Below, piece after piece: positions 54,217 through 63,628 of a stretch of DNA of 64,000 nt. A program made the translations under genes and the position numbers. This DNA is from CAVPJW01 sp963705525 (GTDB lineage Bacteria > Acidobacteriota > Vicinamibacteria > Vicinamibacterales > CAVPJW01), in assembly GCA_963705525.1 (NCBI GenBank), contig CAVPJW010000002.1:124001-188000 (forward strand), given 5' to 3'. The notes under the pieces were generated by a model, which had not been told where the DNA came from, searched no databases, and saw nothing but the letters and a program-made list of their open reading frames with translations. Each line of letters starts with the position of its first letter. Position 1 is the stretch's first letter.

Positions 54217-56038
54217 TCACCATCCGAAGATGTATCGCTCACGCCTGACGTCCGCACCTCCGCGAAGCGTACCGGTTGCCGGATTGACGCCGACAGCGAC
54301 CACGCCCGTACTCATTCCGTAAGGTCCGAGCACGCGCAGCGTGTGGCCTCTCGCGCGCAGCTCTTCGAGGACTTGCGGCGCCACCCGATTCTCGATTTCG
54401 AGCACGCCGGGCAGGCTTTCGTGGTTGTCGAACGAGCTGAAGGGATGAAGGGAATTGATCCGCGGCGCCTCGAGCGCTTCCTGAATCCCCATGTCAAACA
54501 CCATGATGTTGAGGAGCACGTTGAGGATCTGCTGGTCCTGACTGTCGCCGCCGGGTGTGCTGATAGCCAGGAACGGCTTGCCGTCCCTCAGGACAATCGT
54601 CGGGGTCAGTGTCGTGCGCGGACGCTTGCCCCCGGCGAGCACGTTCGGACTCGCGGGATCGAGATCGAACACCTGCATGCGATTGGACAGCGGCACGCCG
54701 GTGTCTCCGGCGACGAACGCCCCGCCCAACAGCCATCCGGAGCTCGGCGTGGCGCTGAAGAGATTGCCGTCTCCATCGACGACATCAACGCAGGTGGTAT
54801 CGCCGGCCTCACCCTGTGTGCTCGGCCCCTGCGCGTGGGGAACGTACCGGGTGGCCGGGGCCTTGACCGACGGATCGAACGCAAAGGGATCACCGGGACG
54901 ATGGTCGACGAAGGCCCGAGGGCCGATGAGCAGGCGCCGCTCAGCGGCGTAAGCTTTGGAGAGGAGTCCATTCATCGGCACGGCGACGAAAGCCGGATCG
55001 CCGTAATACGCGTTGCGATCGTCGTACGCGAGTTTGATCGCCTCGTGCACCGTATGCAGATAGTCGGCCGATCCCGGCCCCATGTTCCGCAGATTGACGC
55101 CTTCGAGAAGGTTCAGCGTCTGCAGCAGCGCCGGGCCCTGGTTCCACGGTCCGGCTTTGTATACGTCGAATCCGTGGAACGTGGTCACCACCGGCGGTTC
55201 CACGGCGCCGTGAAAGCCCGCCAGATCTTCGATCGCAAACACGCCGCCGGCCTCTCGGTCGGCGGCCACAATACGGGCGGCGATGTCTCCGTTGTAAAAA
55301 GCGTCGCGTCCGGCGCGGATCGCCGCGAGCGCGGTCGTGCGTGCGCTCGAAGGCGTCGCGTTCGGCGGCCACGATCGTGCGAAACGTTCGGGCCAGATCG
55401 GGTTGACGGAACATCTCGCCGACCTCGGGAATCTTCCCGCCCGGATAGTAGGTCTTTGTCGACGCCGCGTACGGTTCGGTCGCCTTCCGCTGCGAGACGA
55501 GATAGCCGCGCAGGAAGTCGTACATGGGAAAGCCGTCGGCCAGCTCGATGGCGGGGGCCATGACCTGCTCGAGCCGCAGCGTGCCGAACTGTTCGAGCGC
55601 AATCGCCATGGCATCCATCACGGCCGGAATCGTGGCACCGAGAGGACCATTGCCATCGACCTTGCCCTTCGCGCGAAACAGGTCGGGCGTGGCCGCACGG
55701 GGCGCGGGTCCCTGCCCGTTGATCACGCGCACCTGGCGGCTCTTCGCATCGTAGACAATCGTCGGGACTTCGCCACCGAAGCCGAAGTGCGAAATCTCGA
55801 CCACGGACGCGGCGAATACGGCCGCCACGCCGGCATCGATGGCATTTCCGCCCAACTCGAACATCCGGGTTCCGGCGGCCACCGAATAGTGCCGACCCGC
55901 GGCGACGATGCCACGGCGCCCGGTGATTTCCGGACGCATGGTGGCATCCCGCGAGACTGGCGCGGGTGGTGCCGTCTGCGTGCTTGTTCCGACGGTCGAT
56001 GACACGATCAGCGTCGCCAGAAGCCACATTCGATGCAT
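54217..56038 (-). pseudogene. ggt: Gamma-glutamyltransferase family protein, single frameshift
   Basis: Secreted Ntn-hydrolase that cleaves gamma-glutamyl bonds such as in glutathione. The N-terminal half (signal peptide MHRMWLLATLIVSS from ATG 56038, then GRRGIVAAGRHYSVAAG and GGNAIDAGVAA) and the C-terminal half (TTALAAIRAGRDAFYNGD onward) lie in different frames, joined near 55338-55347 at CGCACGCACG. The catalytic Thr region is GDTTCVDVVDGDGN in the C-terminal half, followed by SGWLLGGAFVAGDTG. Correcting one extra base gives about 606 residues, the family length. As given, neither half is functional. Confidence 0.8.
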
Positions 56039-56133
56039 GAGTGCCTCCGCTGAAGACAGGCTCACTTTAGCGCAGGCGTACGGATGCTGGAAAGGTGCGC
56101 ATAGAATCTAGCAAGCTGACGGGAAGGGAGCTC

Positions 56134-57111
56134 ATGGACTACGTGAATCTCGGTCGCTCGGGTCTGAAAGTCTCGCGTCTCTGCCTCGGCGCGATGACGT
56201 ACGGATCGCCCGCATGGCGAGACTGGGTGCTGCCAGAGTCGGAAGGACGTCTCTTCATCCGTCGTGCGCTCGACCTGGGCATCAATTTCTTCGACACGGC
56301 GGACATGTACTCGCGCGGCGGCAGCGAGGAGGTGCTCGGTCGGGCTCTCAAAGACATGGCGCGGCGCGAGCAAGTGGTCGTCGCCACGAAGGTCTTCTAC
56401 CCGATGGGCGACGGCCCCAACGATCGTGGGCTGTCGCGCAAGCACATCTTTGACGCCATCGATGCGTCGCTCCGCCGGCTCGGCACCGACTATGTCGATC
56501 TCTATCAGATCCATCGACTGGATCCCGAGACGCCGATCGAGGAAACGCTCGACGCGTTGAACGATCTCGTTCGTGCCGGAAAGGTGCGGTACATCGGCGC
56601 CTCCAGCATGTTCGGCTGGCAGTTCATGAAGGCGCTCGCCCTTTCAGATCGCCACGGGTGGGCACGCTTCGTCAGCATGCAGAACCACTACAACCTCGTG
56701 TACCGGGAGGAAGAGCGCGAGATGCTGCCGCTCTGCCGGGCCGAAGGCATCGGCGTGATTCCGTGGAGCCCGCTCGCGCGCGGATTCCTCGCCGGGAATC
56801 GCAAGCCGGGCGGCGGCGAAACGACGCGCTCGCGAAGCGACGCCTTTGCCCACACGATGTACTATCAGGAGTCGGATTTTCAGATCGTCGAGCGCGTGGT
56901 CGCGCTGGCGGCGCGCCGCAGCGTCGCACCCGCTCAGATCGCGCTGGCCTGGGTGCTGCGGCAGCCGGCGGTGACCGCTCCGATCATCGGCGCGTCCCGC
57001 ATGGAGCAGCTCGAGCAGGCAGCCGCCGCGCTCGAGATCGTGCTGACGGACGAAGAGTGCCTCACGCTCGAAGAGTTGTATCGCCCTCATCCCGTGCTCG
57101 GTCACGAGTAG
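56134..57111 (+). CDS. Aldo/keto reductase
   Basis: NADPH-dependent reductase of 325 residues in the TIM-barrel AKR family (YajO/PdxI-like). FFDTADMYSRGGSEE holds the catalytic Asp and Tyr, VVATKVF the Lys, and YQIHRLDPETPIEET the His. ATG 56134 (MDYVNLGRSGLKVSRLCLG) has GGGAGC just upstream; a longer in-frame start at 56095 is not needed. Substrate unknown. An MFS gene follows 7 nt later and may export the product or a related compound. Confidence 0.92.
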   Translation: MDYVNLGRSGLKVSRLCLGAMTYGSPAWRDWVLPESEGRLFIRRALDLGINFFDTADMYSRGGSEEVLGRALKDMARREQVVVATKVFYPMGDGPNDRGLSRKHIFDAIDASLRRLGTDYVDLYQIHRLDPETPIEETLDALNDLVRAGKVRYIGASSMFGWQFMKALALSDRHGWARFVSMQNHYNLVYREEEREMLPLCRAEGIGVIPWSPLARGFLAGNRKPGGGETTRSRSDAFAHTMYYQESDFQIVERVVALAARRSVAPAQIALAWVLRQPAVTAPIIGASRMEQLEQAAAALEIVLTDEECLTLEELYRPHPVLGHE

Positions 57112-57118
57112 ATCTGGC

Positions 57119-58387
57119 GTGACCCCGGCCTCTTCCTCTTACGTTGCGCTCACGCATCGCAATTTCCGATTGATCTGGATCGGACAGCTGATCTCGTTCA
57201 CGGGATCGATGATGCAGACGGCCGGCATCCTCTGGCATGTCTCGCTGCTCGTACCGCCTGAGAAAAAAGGCCTGGCCCTCGGCATGGTCGGCCTGGTGCG
57301 GGTCGTCCCGATTGTGCTCTTCTCGCTGATCAGCGGGGTGGTCGCCGATGCGCTCGATCGCCGGAAGCTCATGATCGTGACACAGGGGCTGATGGCCGTC
57401 CTCGCGACCATTCTGGCCTGGTTCACGTTCGGAGGGCTGACGGCCGTGTGGCCGATTTACCTTCTCGCGGCGCTCAGCTCGGCCGCGAGCGCCTTCGACT
57501 TCCCGGCGCGGCAGTCGCTCATCCCTAATCTGGTTCCGCGCGAGCACCTGCCGAACGCCATCAGCCTGAACACCATCATGTTCCAGCTCGCGGCGGTCTC
57601 AGGCCCGTCACTCGCCGGCATCGTCATCGCCTCGCTGGGTGTGGCATGGATCTATGCGCTCAACGCCCTCTCGTTTGGCGTCGTCATCGTGGCGCTGCTT
57701 CTGATGCGCAACGTGCCGGAAACGGCGCCTGCCGACCGCAGCGACATCAGTCTCCGGTCGGCCCTCGAAGGCATCCGGTTCGTGTTTTCCGTCCCGATGA
57801 TCCGGTCGAGCATGCTGCTCGACTTTCTTGCGACCTTCTTTTCATCCGCGACGGCGCTCCTGCCGATCTTCGCACAGGACATCCTGAGGGTCGGAGCGCG
57901 AGGGTACGGCTGGTTGTACGCCGCGCCGGCGATTGGAGCCGTCCTGGCGAGCTTCCTGATGGTCAGGGCGATCGAGCGCATCGAGCGCCGCGGCACAGTG
58001 CTGATTGCGTCGGTGATGGTATACGGCCTCGCGACCGTGTGCTTCGGCCTGTCGCCGTACTTCTGGCTGACCTTTGGGTGTCTAGCCGTCACCGGAGCGG
58101 CCGACACCGTCAGCACCGTGCTGCGCAACATCATCCGGCAGCTCGCGACGCCCGACGCCATGCGGGGCAGGATGACGGGCGTCAACATGGTCTTTTTCAT
58201 GGGCGGCCCGCAGCTCGGCGAGCTCGAGGCCGGTCTCGTGGCGAACTGGTTTGGCGCGCCCATTTCCGTCATCACCGGCGGTCTCGGATGTCTGGTGGCG
58301 ACCACCTGGGTTGCGGCCGTGACGCCCTCGCTTCGGCACTATCGCCGCGACGACCCGCTCGGGCCTCCACAGCCGGCAACCGTTTGA
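57119..58387 (+). CDS. MFS transporter (EntS-like)
   Basis: A 422-residue major-facilitator protein with 12 helices, similar to the siderophore and drug exporters of the EntS/MefA group (NFRLIWIGQLISFTGSMMQTAG; FDFPARQSLIPNLVPREHLPNAISLN). GTG start 57119. The loop AMRGRMTGVNMVFFMGGPQLGELEAG is typical of this group. No substrate can be assigned. Confidence 0.87.
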   Translation: MTPASSSYVALTHRNFRLIWIGQLISFTGSMMQTAGILWHVSLLVPPEKKGLALGMVGLVRVVPIVLFSLISGVVADALDRRKLMIVTQGLMAVLATILAWFTFGGLTAVWPIYLLAALSSAASAFDFPARQSLIPNLVPREHLPNAISLNTIMFQLAAVSGPSLAGIVIASLGVAWIYALNALSFGVVIVALLLMRNVPETAPADRSDISLRSALEGIRFVFSVPMIRSSMLLDFLATFFSSATALLPIFAQDILRVGARGYGWLYAAPAIGAVLASFLMVRAIERIERRGTVLIASVMVYGLATVCFGLSPYFWLTFGCLAVTGAADTVSTVLRNIIRQLATPDAMRGRMTGVNMVFFMGGPQLGELEAGLVANWFGAPISVITGGLGCLVATTWVAAVTPSLRHYRRDDPLGPPQPATV

Positions 58388-58431
58388 AAAAATCCAGTAT
58401 GCTGTCTTCGTTCGGGCCATTGGAGGAAGTT

Positions 58432-60135
58432 ATGAAGAAGATTCGTGTGTTCACGGCTGGATCGGCCATCGCGACAGGCCTTGTGGTGTGCTGGCTCATT
58501 GCGGGCACAGCGGCTCGCGCGCAACAGGCGCCGGCGCCTCATTCTCACGCCCAGGGCGCGGCGACGACCGTGACGACGCTCCGGACCGGCTTGGGTAATT
58601 ACCACTTTGCCATCACGACGCGCAGCCCTCAGGCGCAACGATTTTTCGATCAAGGTCTGACGCTCGTGTACGGTTTTAACCATGGCGGCGCCATGCGCAT
58701 GTTCCGGAAGGCCGCCGAGCTCGATCCAGCGGCAGCGATGCCGCTCTGGGGACTCGCGCTCGCACTGGGTCCCCACATCAACAATCCCGATGTCGATCCC
58801 GACTCCGAGAAGCTGGCGGCGGAGACGATCAAGGACGCCGAGGGGCTGGCGGCGAAGAAGGGGACCGCTCGCGAACGCGCCTACATCACGGCGCTCTCCG
58901 CCCGTTATTCCGCCGAGCCGAATCCCGATCTCCGGAAGCTCGACATGGCTTACAAAGACGCGATGTCCAGGCTCGCGAAGCAGTATCCGAAGGATCCGGA
59001 TGCACAGACGCTCTATGCGGAGAGCCTGATGGACCTACGTCCGTGGGCCCTCTGGTCGCACGAAGGTGAGCCGTCTGACGTCACGCCGGAGGTGCTCGCA
59101 CTGCTCGAGGGCGTTCTCAAGACTATGCCCAACCATCCCGGAGCGAACCACTACTACATCCACGCGGTCGAAGCCTCGCCTCACCCCGAGAAGGCGCTCG
59201 TGGCGGCGAGACGGCTCGATACGCTCGTGCCCGGGGCTGGGCACCTCGTCCACATGCCCGCGCACATCTACATGCGAACCGGTGACTTCGACAAGGCGGC
59301 CGCAAGCAATGCCGCCGCCGCAGCGATCGACGAGCGGTTCATCAAGCAGACGGGTGTGAAGACGGGCCTGTATCCGGTGATGTATTACAACCACAACGTG
59401 CATTTCGAATCGGCCGCGTCGTGCATGGCTGGCCGCTACGCGGAGGCGAAGCGGACCGCGGACAAGTTGGTGTCGAACGTCTCGCCCTACGTGGCCGACA
59501 TGCCGATGCTCGAAGGCTTCATTCCGCAGACGATCTTCGTCCTCCTGCGATTCAACAAGTGGGACGAGATCCTTGCGATGCCTGAGCCGCAGGCTCAATT
59601 CCACGTGACCAACGTTATCTGGCGCTACGCACGGACGGTGGCCTATGCCGAAAAGGGGGACGTGACGAACGCGGCGGCGGAGCGGCAGAAATTTGCGGAT
59701 GCCGCCAGCCAGATTCCGCGCGACACGCCGTTTGGCGTGTTGAACACCGCGGGTCCGGTGCTCGACGTGGCGACGGATGTCGCGGACGCGCGCATCGCTA
59801 TGGCCAAGGGTGACAAATCCGGAGCCATCGAGCGATGGAAAGCCGCGGTGGTCGCGCAGGACGCGCTGCGCTACGACGAACCGGCCGTCTGGTACTACCC
59901 GGTGCGCGAGTCGCTGGGCGCGGCGCTGCTCCAGAACGGACAGGCCGCTGAAGCCGAGCAGGTGTTCCGCGACGATCTCAACTCCAGTCGAAATCCCGGC
60001 AACGGCCGGTCACTCTTCGGCCTCTGGCGGAGTCTCGACGCGCAAGGAAAGAAGGCCGACGCCGCGAAGGTCAAGCAGCAGTTCGACGTCGCGTGGAAGG
60101 GCGCCGACGTGCAGCTCAAGGTGGAGGATCTGTAG
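58432..60135 (+). CDS. Exported TPR-repeat protein
   Basis: A 567-residue protein with a signal peptide (residues 1-28, ending ARAQQAP) and repeated helical hairpins. Recognisable TPR-like units include FFDQGLTLVYGFNHGGAMRMFRKAAELDP near residue 70 (positions 66-94) and NHYYIHAVEASPHPEKAL. GGAGGAAG at 58421-58428 is a good ribosome site for ATG 58432; an open frame continuing upstream belongs to the MFS gene in another register. Function unknown; common in soil acidobacteria. Its 3' end overlaps the convergent MFS gene by 20 nt. Confidence 0.8.
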   Translation: MKKIRVFTAGSAIATGLVVCWLIAGTAARAQQAPAPHSHAQGAATTVTTLRTGLGNYHFAITTRSPQAQRFFDQGLTLVYGFNHGGAMRMFRKAAELDPAAAMPLWGLALALGPHINNPDVDPDSEKLAAETIKDAEGLAAKKGTARERAYITALSARYSAEPNPDLRKLDMAYKDAMSRLAKQYPKDPDAQTLYAESLMDLRPWALWSHEGEPSDVTPEVLALLEGVLKTMPNHPGANHYYIHAVEASPHPEKALVAARRLDTLVPGAGHLVHMPAHIYMRTGDFDKAAASNAAAAAIDERFIKQTGVKTGLYPVMYYNHNVHFESAASCMAGRYAEAKRTADKLVSNVSPYVADMPMLEGFIPQTIFVLLRFNKWDEILAMPEPQAQFHVTNVIWRYARTVAYAEKGDVTNAAAERQKFADAASQIPRDTPFGVLNTAGPVLDVATDVADARIAMAKGDKSGAIERWKAAVVAQDALRYDEPAVWYYPVRESLGAALLQNGQAAEAEQVFRDDLNSSRNPGNGRSLFGLWRSLDAQGKKADAAKVKQQFDVAWKGADVQLKVEDL

Positions 60136-61285
60136 GCGCGTTGAGCCGTCGATCGACCACCAGGAAGTAAGGAAGCGCCAGGGCGGACAAGGCCGCGGCT
60201 GTTCCGAAGGCGGTCCTGAAGCCAAATCTCTCAATCAGCCACCCGACCGTTGTCGAGCCGGTGCCGATGCCCGTGTCGAAGGCGGCAATGATCGCACCGA
60301 AGGCGGCGCCGCGACGGTGCGACGCCACATTTTTCAAGACGTATGCCGCGAAAGCTGGATACGCCGTGCCGAAGCCGCACCCGAAGACAACCGCCGAGGC
60401 CATCAATCCGGGTCGAGAACTCGCGAGCGTGAGCGCCGTCAGTCCGAGCGTGATGAGCACCAGCGCTGGAATGAACACCCGCTTGTAGCCAATGCGATCG
60501 CCAAGCGGACCGGAGAGCGGCCGTGTGATGAGGATCACGATCGCCAGCGTTGTCAGGTAGAGGCTCTTCGGGGTGATCCCGAGCGCGTCCGCGAACACCG
60601 CCGTGAAGCTCGTGATCGCTCCGTAACCAAACGAATAGAGGAAGAGCGTAATCGCCAGCGCCAGGACGCGCCACTCGAGCAGGCCGTGTCCGCGATGCGC
60701 CGCTTCGACGTGAGGATGCCGCGGCACTTCGTCGAGCGTCCATGCAATGACTGCCATCGCCAGATTCAGGATCGACGTCGATCCGGCCAGCCAGATCCAG
60801 CCGTGCCCGTAGATCCAGAATCCCACCGGCGGCGCCACCGCAATGGCCGCTACGGTGGAGAGTCCCCAGTAGCCGATGCCCTCGGCCCGCCGGTGCTCGG
60901 GCAGCATCGCCGTCAGGTAGGCGCCCGACGCGGACAGCAGGCCCGACCAGAACACGCCCTGCACGATCACGAGAGCCAGGAGGACTCGATAGTTCGTGAT
61001 GACGCCATAGGTCGCCGTGCAGACGGCGAGGGCCACGCTGCAGCCCATGAGCACGCGCCGCTGGCCGACTCTGTCGCCGATCATGCCGGTGATCGGCGCC
61101 GAGAATGCGGACGCATAGGTCAGGAATCCCAGGAAGAGGCCCGCGGCGAACGTGCTGCCGCCGAGATCCCGGATATGAAATGGCGCGGTGGGCAGGAGCT
61201 GAAAGGCTGACAGAAACACCGTAAAGCTGAACGCGCACATCACGAAGAAGCGCGGCGTGAACAATCGGGCGTCGGGATGGCTCAT
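60116..61285 (-). CDS. MFS transporter
   Basis: A 389-residue, 12-helix major-facilitator protein (GLFLGFLTYASAFSAPITGMIGDRVGQRRVL contains the MFS loop 2-3 motif; positions 47-77). The second loop GDRIGYKRVFIPAL matches it. Family resembles uncharacterised drug/sugar efflux pumps. ATG 61285 is preceded by TATACT 9 nt upstream on the minus strand. It overlaps the TPR gene's stop by 20 nt. Confidence 0.87.
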   Translation of the reverse strand: MSHPDARLFTPRFFVMCAFSFTVFLSAFQLLPTAPFHIRDLGGSTFAAGLFLGFLTYASAFSAPITGMIGDRVGQRRVLMGCSVALAVCTATYGVITNYRVLLALVIVQGVFWSGLLSASGAYLTAMLPEHRRAEGIGYWGLSTVAAIAVAPPVGFWIYGHGWIWLAGSTSILNLAMAVIAWTLDEVPRHPHVEAAHRGHGLLEWRVLALAITLFLYSFGYGAITSFTAVFADALGITPKSLYLTTLAIVILITRPLSGPLGDRIGYKRVFIPALVLITLGLTALTLASSRPGLMASAVVFGCGFGTAYPAFAAYVLKNVASHRRGAAFGAIIAAFDTGIGTGSTTVGWLIERFGFRTAFGTAAALSALALPYFLVVDRRLNAPTDPPP

Positions 61286-61294
61286 GGGCAGCCG

Positions 61295-61302
61295 AGTATA
61301 CT
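61295..61302. promoter_or_regulatory. Bidirectional -10: palindromic AGTATACT
   Basis: On the plus strand TATACT (61297-61302) ends 6 nt before ATG 61309; on the minus strand TATACT (61300-61295) ends 9 nt before ATG 61285. One palindrome can serve both starts, and neither gene has a Shine-Dalgarno. Confidence 0.6.
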
Positions 61303-61308
61303 GACGAA

Positions 61309-62331
61309 ATGCGAAAACCCGTCGTCCTCATCACCGGCGCCGGTGGAGAGATTGGCCACGGCCTGATCGCGCGGCTCGCGGCGGACGCCGCGCGTCAGAT
61401 CGTGACGATCGACGTCAATCCGCTCGATCCTGCTCTCGCCCGCCTGGTGCAGCGTGAACAGGTGGGCTCCATCCTGGATCGCACCCTGCTCGAACGGATC
61501 CTCGCCGAGTTCGAAGTGGACATGGTCTTTCACCTCGCGGCGCTTCTCTCGACGCGATCGGAGTTCGCGCCAGTGACGGCGCACCAGGTGAACGTGGAAG
61601 GAACGCTCACGCTGCTCGAATTCGCCCAGCGGGAAGGCGAATCGCACGGGCGCCCGGTGGTTTTCGTCTACCCGTCCTCGATCGCCGCATATGGGCTGCC
61701 TGATCTCGAAACCAAGACACGCGTGGGTGCAGTGACTGAAGACCAGTTTGCGTTTCCCACGACGATGTATGGCTGCAACAAGCTGTATTGCGAGCAGCTG
61801 GGCCGGTACTACGCGCGTTATTACAAGCAGCTCGCCGCCGAAGGCTCGAGCTCGCGAGTGGACTTCCGTTCGCTGAGGTTCCCGGGCCTGATCTCCGCCG
61901 AAACGCTGCCGTCCGGAGGCACGTCGGACTATGCGCCGGAAATGATCCATGCCGCTGCGCGGGGAGAGTCGTATCAGTGTTTCGTGCGCCCCGACACGCG
62001 CATTCCGTTCATGACGATGCCAGATGGCGTCGACGCGCTGTTGCGTCTGGCAGGCGCGCCTCGGGAAAAGCTGACGCGTACGGCGTACAACGTCCGCGCG
62101 TTCAACCCATCGGCCGATGAGATTCGTGCGGTGGCGCTGCAGGCGTTTCCGGGAGCGACCATTGCCTACGAAACCGACCTCAAACGCCAGCGCATCGTCG
62201 ATTCTTGGCCCGCCGATGTTGATGACAGCGCGGCCAGGCGCGACTGGGGATTCTCGCCCCGGCACACCTTTCACTCGGCCTTTGGTGACTACCTGATTCC
62301 GACGATTGGCAGACGGTACGCCAAGGCATGA
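61309..62331 (+). CDS. NAD-dependent SDR, L-threonine 3-dehydrogenase-like
   Basis: Extended short-chain dehydrogenase of 340 residues. TGAGGEIGHGL binds NAD; SSIAAYG and YGCNK carry the catalytic Ser and Tyr-x-x-x-Lys. The C-terminal half matches the UDP-galactose-epimerase-like threonine dehydrogenases: RFPGLISAETLPSGGTSDYA, CFVRPDTRIPFMTMPD and DDSAARRDWGF. It would oxidise L-threonine to 2-amino-3-ketobutyrate. No kbl (2-amino-3-ketobutyrate ligase) is adjacent. Confidence 0.8.
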   Translation: MRKPVVLITGAGGEIGHGLIARLAADAARQIVTIDVNPLDPALARLVQREQVGSILDRTLLERILAEFEVDMVFHLAALLSTRSEFAPVTAHQVNVEGTLTLLEFAQREGESHGRPVVFVYPSSIAAYGLPDLETKTRVGAVTEDQFAFPTTMYGCNKLYCEQLGRYYARYYKQLAAEGSSSRVDFRSLRFPGLISAETLPSGGTSDYAPEMIHAAARGESYQCFVRPDTRIPFMTMPDGVDALLRLAGAPREKLTRTAYNVRAFNPSADEIRAVALQAFPGATIAYETDLKRQRIVDSWPADVDDSAARRDWGFSPRHTFHSAFGDYLIPTIGRRYAKA

Positions 62332-62350
62332 CGGCTGATTGCTTGCCATC

Positions 62351-63628
62351 ATGACCGTCATTGAAATCGCGCGGCCGGGCGGCCCTGAAGTGCTGGCCCC
62401 GGCATCTCGGCCCGTTCCGAGCCCAGGGCCGCGCGAGGTGCTCGTGCAGGTGAAGGCCGCCGGCGTCAATAGACCCGACCTCATGCAGCGGCTCGGCAAG
62501 TATCCGCCGCCTTCAGGAGCTTCCGACATCCCCGGTCTTGAGATCTCCGGGACGGTCAGCGCCACGGGCCCCGGCAGCTGTTGGCAGGTCGGCGACGCAG
62601 TCTGTGCTCTAGTGTCAGGCGGCGGGTATGCAGAGTTCTGCGTCGTGCCGGATCCGCAGTGTCTGACGTTGCCGGCCGGCATGGACTTCGTCGCGGCTGC
62701 GGCGATACCTGAGACGTTCTTCACGGTGTGGACTAATCTCTTCGAGCGAGGCCGACTGGCGGCGGGAGAGACGGTCCTCATTCACGGTGGATCGAGCGGG
62801 ATCGGCACGACGGCGATTCAGCTCGCGAGGGCGCGGGGCGCCCGGGTCTTCGCTACGGCCGGATCCGCCGACAAGTGTCGCGCGTGCGAGGCACTTGGCG
62901 CCGAGCGGGCCATCGACTACAAGAAAGAGGACTTCGTCGAGGTGATGAACGCTGTCACCTCCGGCCGTGGTGTTGACGTCGTCCTCGACATGGTCGGCGG
63001 AGCCTATCTGATGCGGAATATCGGCATCCTCGCTATCGAGGGCCGGCTCGTGCAGATTGCCGTGCTCGGCGGCGCCAGGACCGACATCAACCTGGTGCCT
63101 CTGCTCCAGCGTCGTCTCACGGTGACAGGATCGACGCTGCGAGCGCGATCGATCGAGGAGAAGGGACGCATTGCCGCGGCGCTCAGGAAGGAAGTGTGGC
63201 CGCTCCTCGAATCCGGCACCGTTCGACCGGTGATCCACGCGACGTTTCCTCTGACCGAGGCCGCAAACGCCCATCGCCTCATGGAAACCGGCACACACAT
63301 CGGGAAGATCGTGCTCACGGTGGAGGTGGGGCGCGTGGCCGCTGAATGTCCGACTCGCGGGAACCGCTCTATTCGTTCAGCGGCCACGTCGTCCCACGTC
63401 TTGCGCTGCTATTCTTTGTCGCCCTTCTTCCGCCGGAGGAGGATTACTGGTCAGTCGATCGCTGGCTTCGCTCCCGCTCGAACTCTTGAACGCTGCCGAC
63501 TGTGTGACTCTGCGACCCTGCGCCCTTCGACCCTGTTGGCCCTTCGACCTTGCGACCCTTGGACCCTGCGACCTATTTCTTGTCGACCTGCACGTACATC
63601 ACGTTCATCCACTTGCCGCCGCGATTGA
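62351..63628 (+). CDS. NAD(P)H:quinone oxidoreductase (zeta-crystallin type), stop codon lost
   Basis: The first 326 residues are a complete QOR of the MDR family: GLEISGTVSATG, GGSSGIGTTAIQLARARGARV (positions 140-160) and IGKIVLTV at the usual end. The frame then runs on for about 100 residues through the octamer array to 63628, overlapping the antisense NTF2-like gene. Adding one G to the GGGG run near 63328-63331 would create a stop at 63343-63345, giving about 331 residues. Function: one- or two-electron quinone reduction or reduction of enones. ATG 62351 (MTVIEIARPG). Confidence 0.8.
   Translation: MTVIEIARPGGPEVLAPASRPVPSPGPREVLVQVKAAGVNRPDLMQRLGKYPPPSGASDIPGLEISGTVSATGPGSCWQVGDAVCALVSGGGYAEFCVVPDPQCLTLPAGMDFVAAAAIPETFFTVWTNLFERGRLAAGETVLIHGGSSGIGTTAIQLARARGARVFATAGSADKCRACEALGAERAIDYKKEDFVEVMNAVTSGRGVDVVLDMVGGAYLMRNIGILAIEGRLVQIAVLGGARTDINLVPLLQRRLTVTGSTLRARSIEEKGRIAAALRKEVWPLLESGTVRPVIHATFPLTEAANAHRLMETGTHIGKIVLTVEVGRVAAECPTRGNRSIRSAATSSHVLRCYSLSPFFRRRRITGQSIAGFAPARTLERCRLCDSATLRPSTLLALRPCDPWTLRPISCRPARTSRSSTCRRD
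63346..63489 (+). CDS. Possible 47-residue membrane peptide
   Basis: ATG 63346 directly follows the in-frame TGA at 63343-63345. The predicted peptide is 47 residues with one hydrophobic segment (VPRLALLFFVALLP) and no known family. No ribosome site is clear. Could be a real small protein coupled to the oxidoreductase, or a chance frame. Confidence 0.25.
   Translation: MSDSREPLYSFSGHVVPRLALLFFVALLPPEEDYWSVDRWLRSRSNS
63508..63571 (+). repeat. Octamer tandem array in a convergent gap
   Basis: CTCTGCGA, CCCTGCG, CCCTTCGA, CCCTGTTGG, CCCTTCGA, CCTTGCGA, CCCTTGGA and CCCTGCGA: mostly 8-nt period with one 7-mer and one 9-mer. It ends right at the stop of the NTF2-like gene. In reverse complement its units (TCGAAGGG) resemble those of the array at 32997. 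Confidence 0.75.

Noticed and set aside
57646..58431. An open frame continuing upstream of the TPR protein
   Set aside because: The extension lies over the MFS gene in another frame, and a strong Shine-Dalgarno marks ATG 58432.
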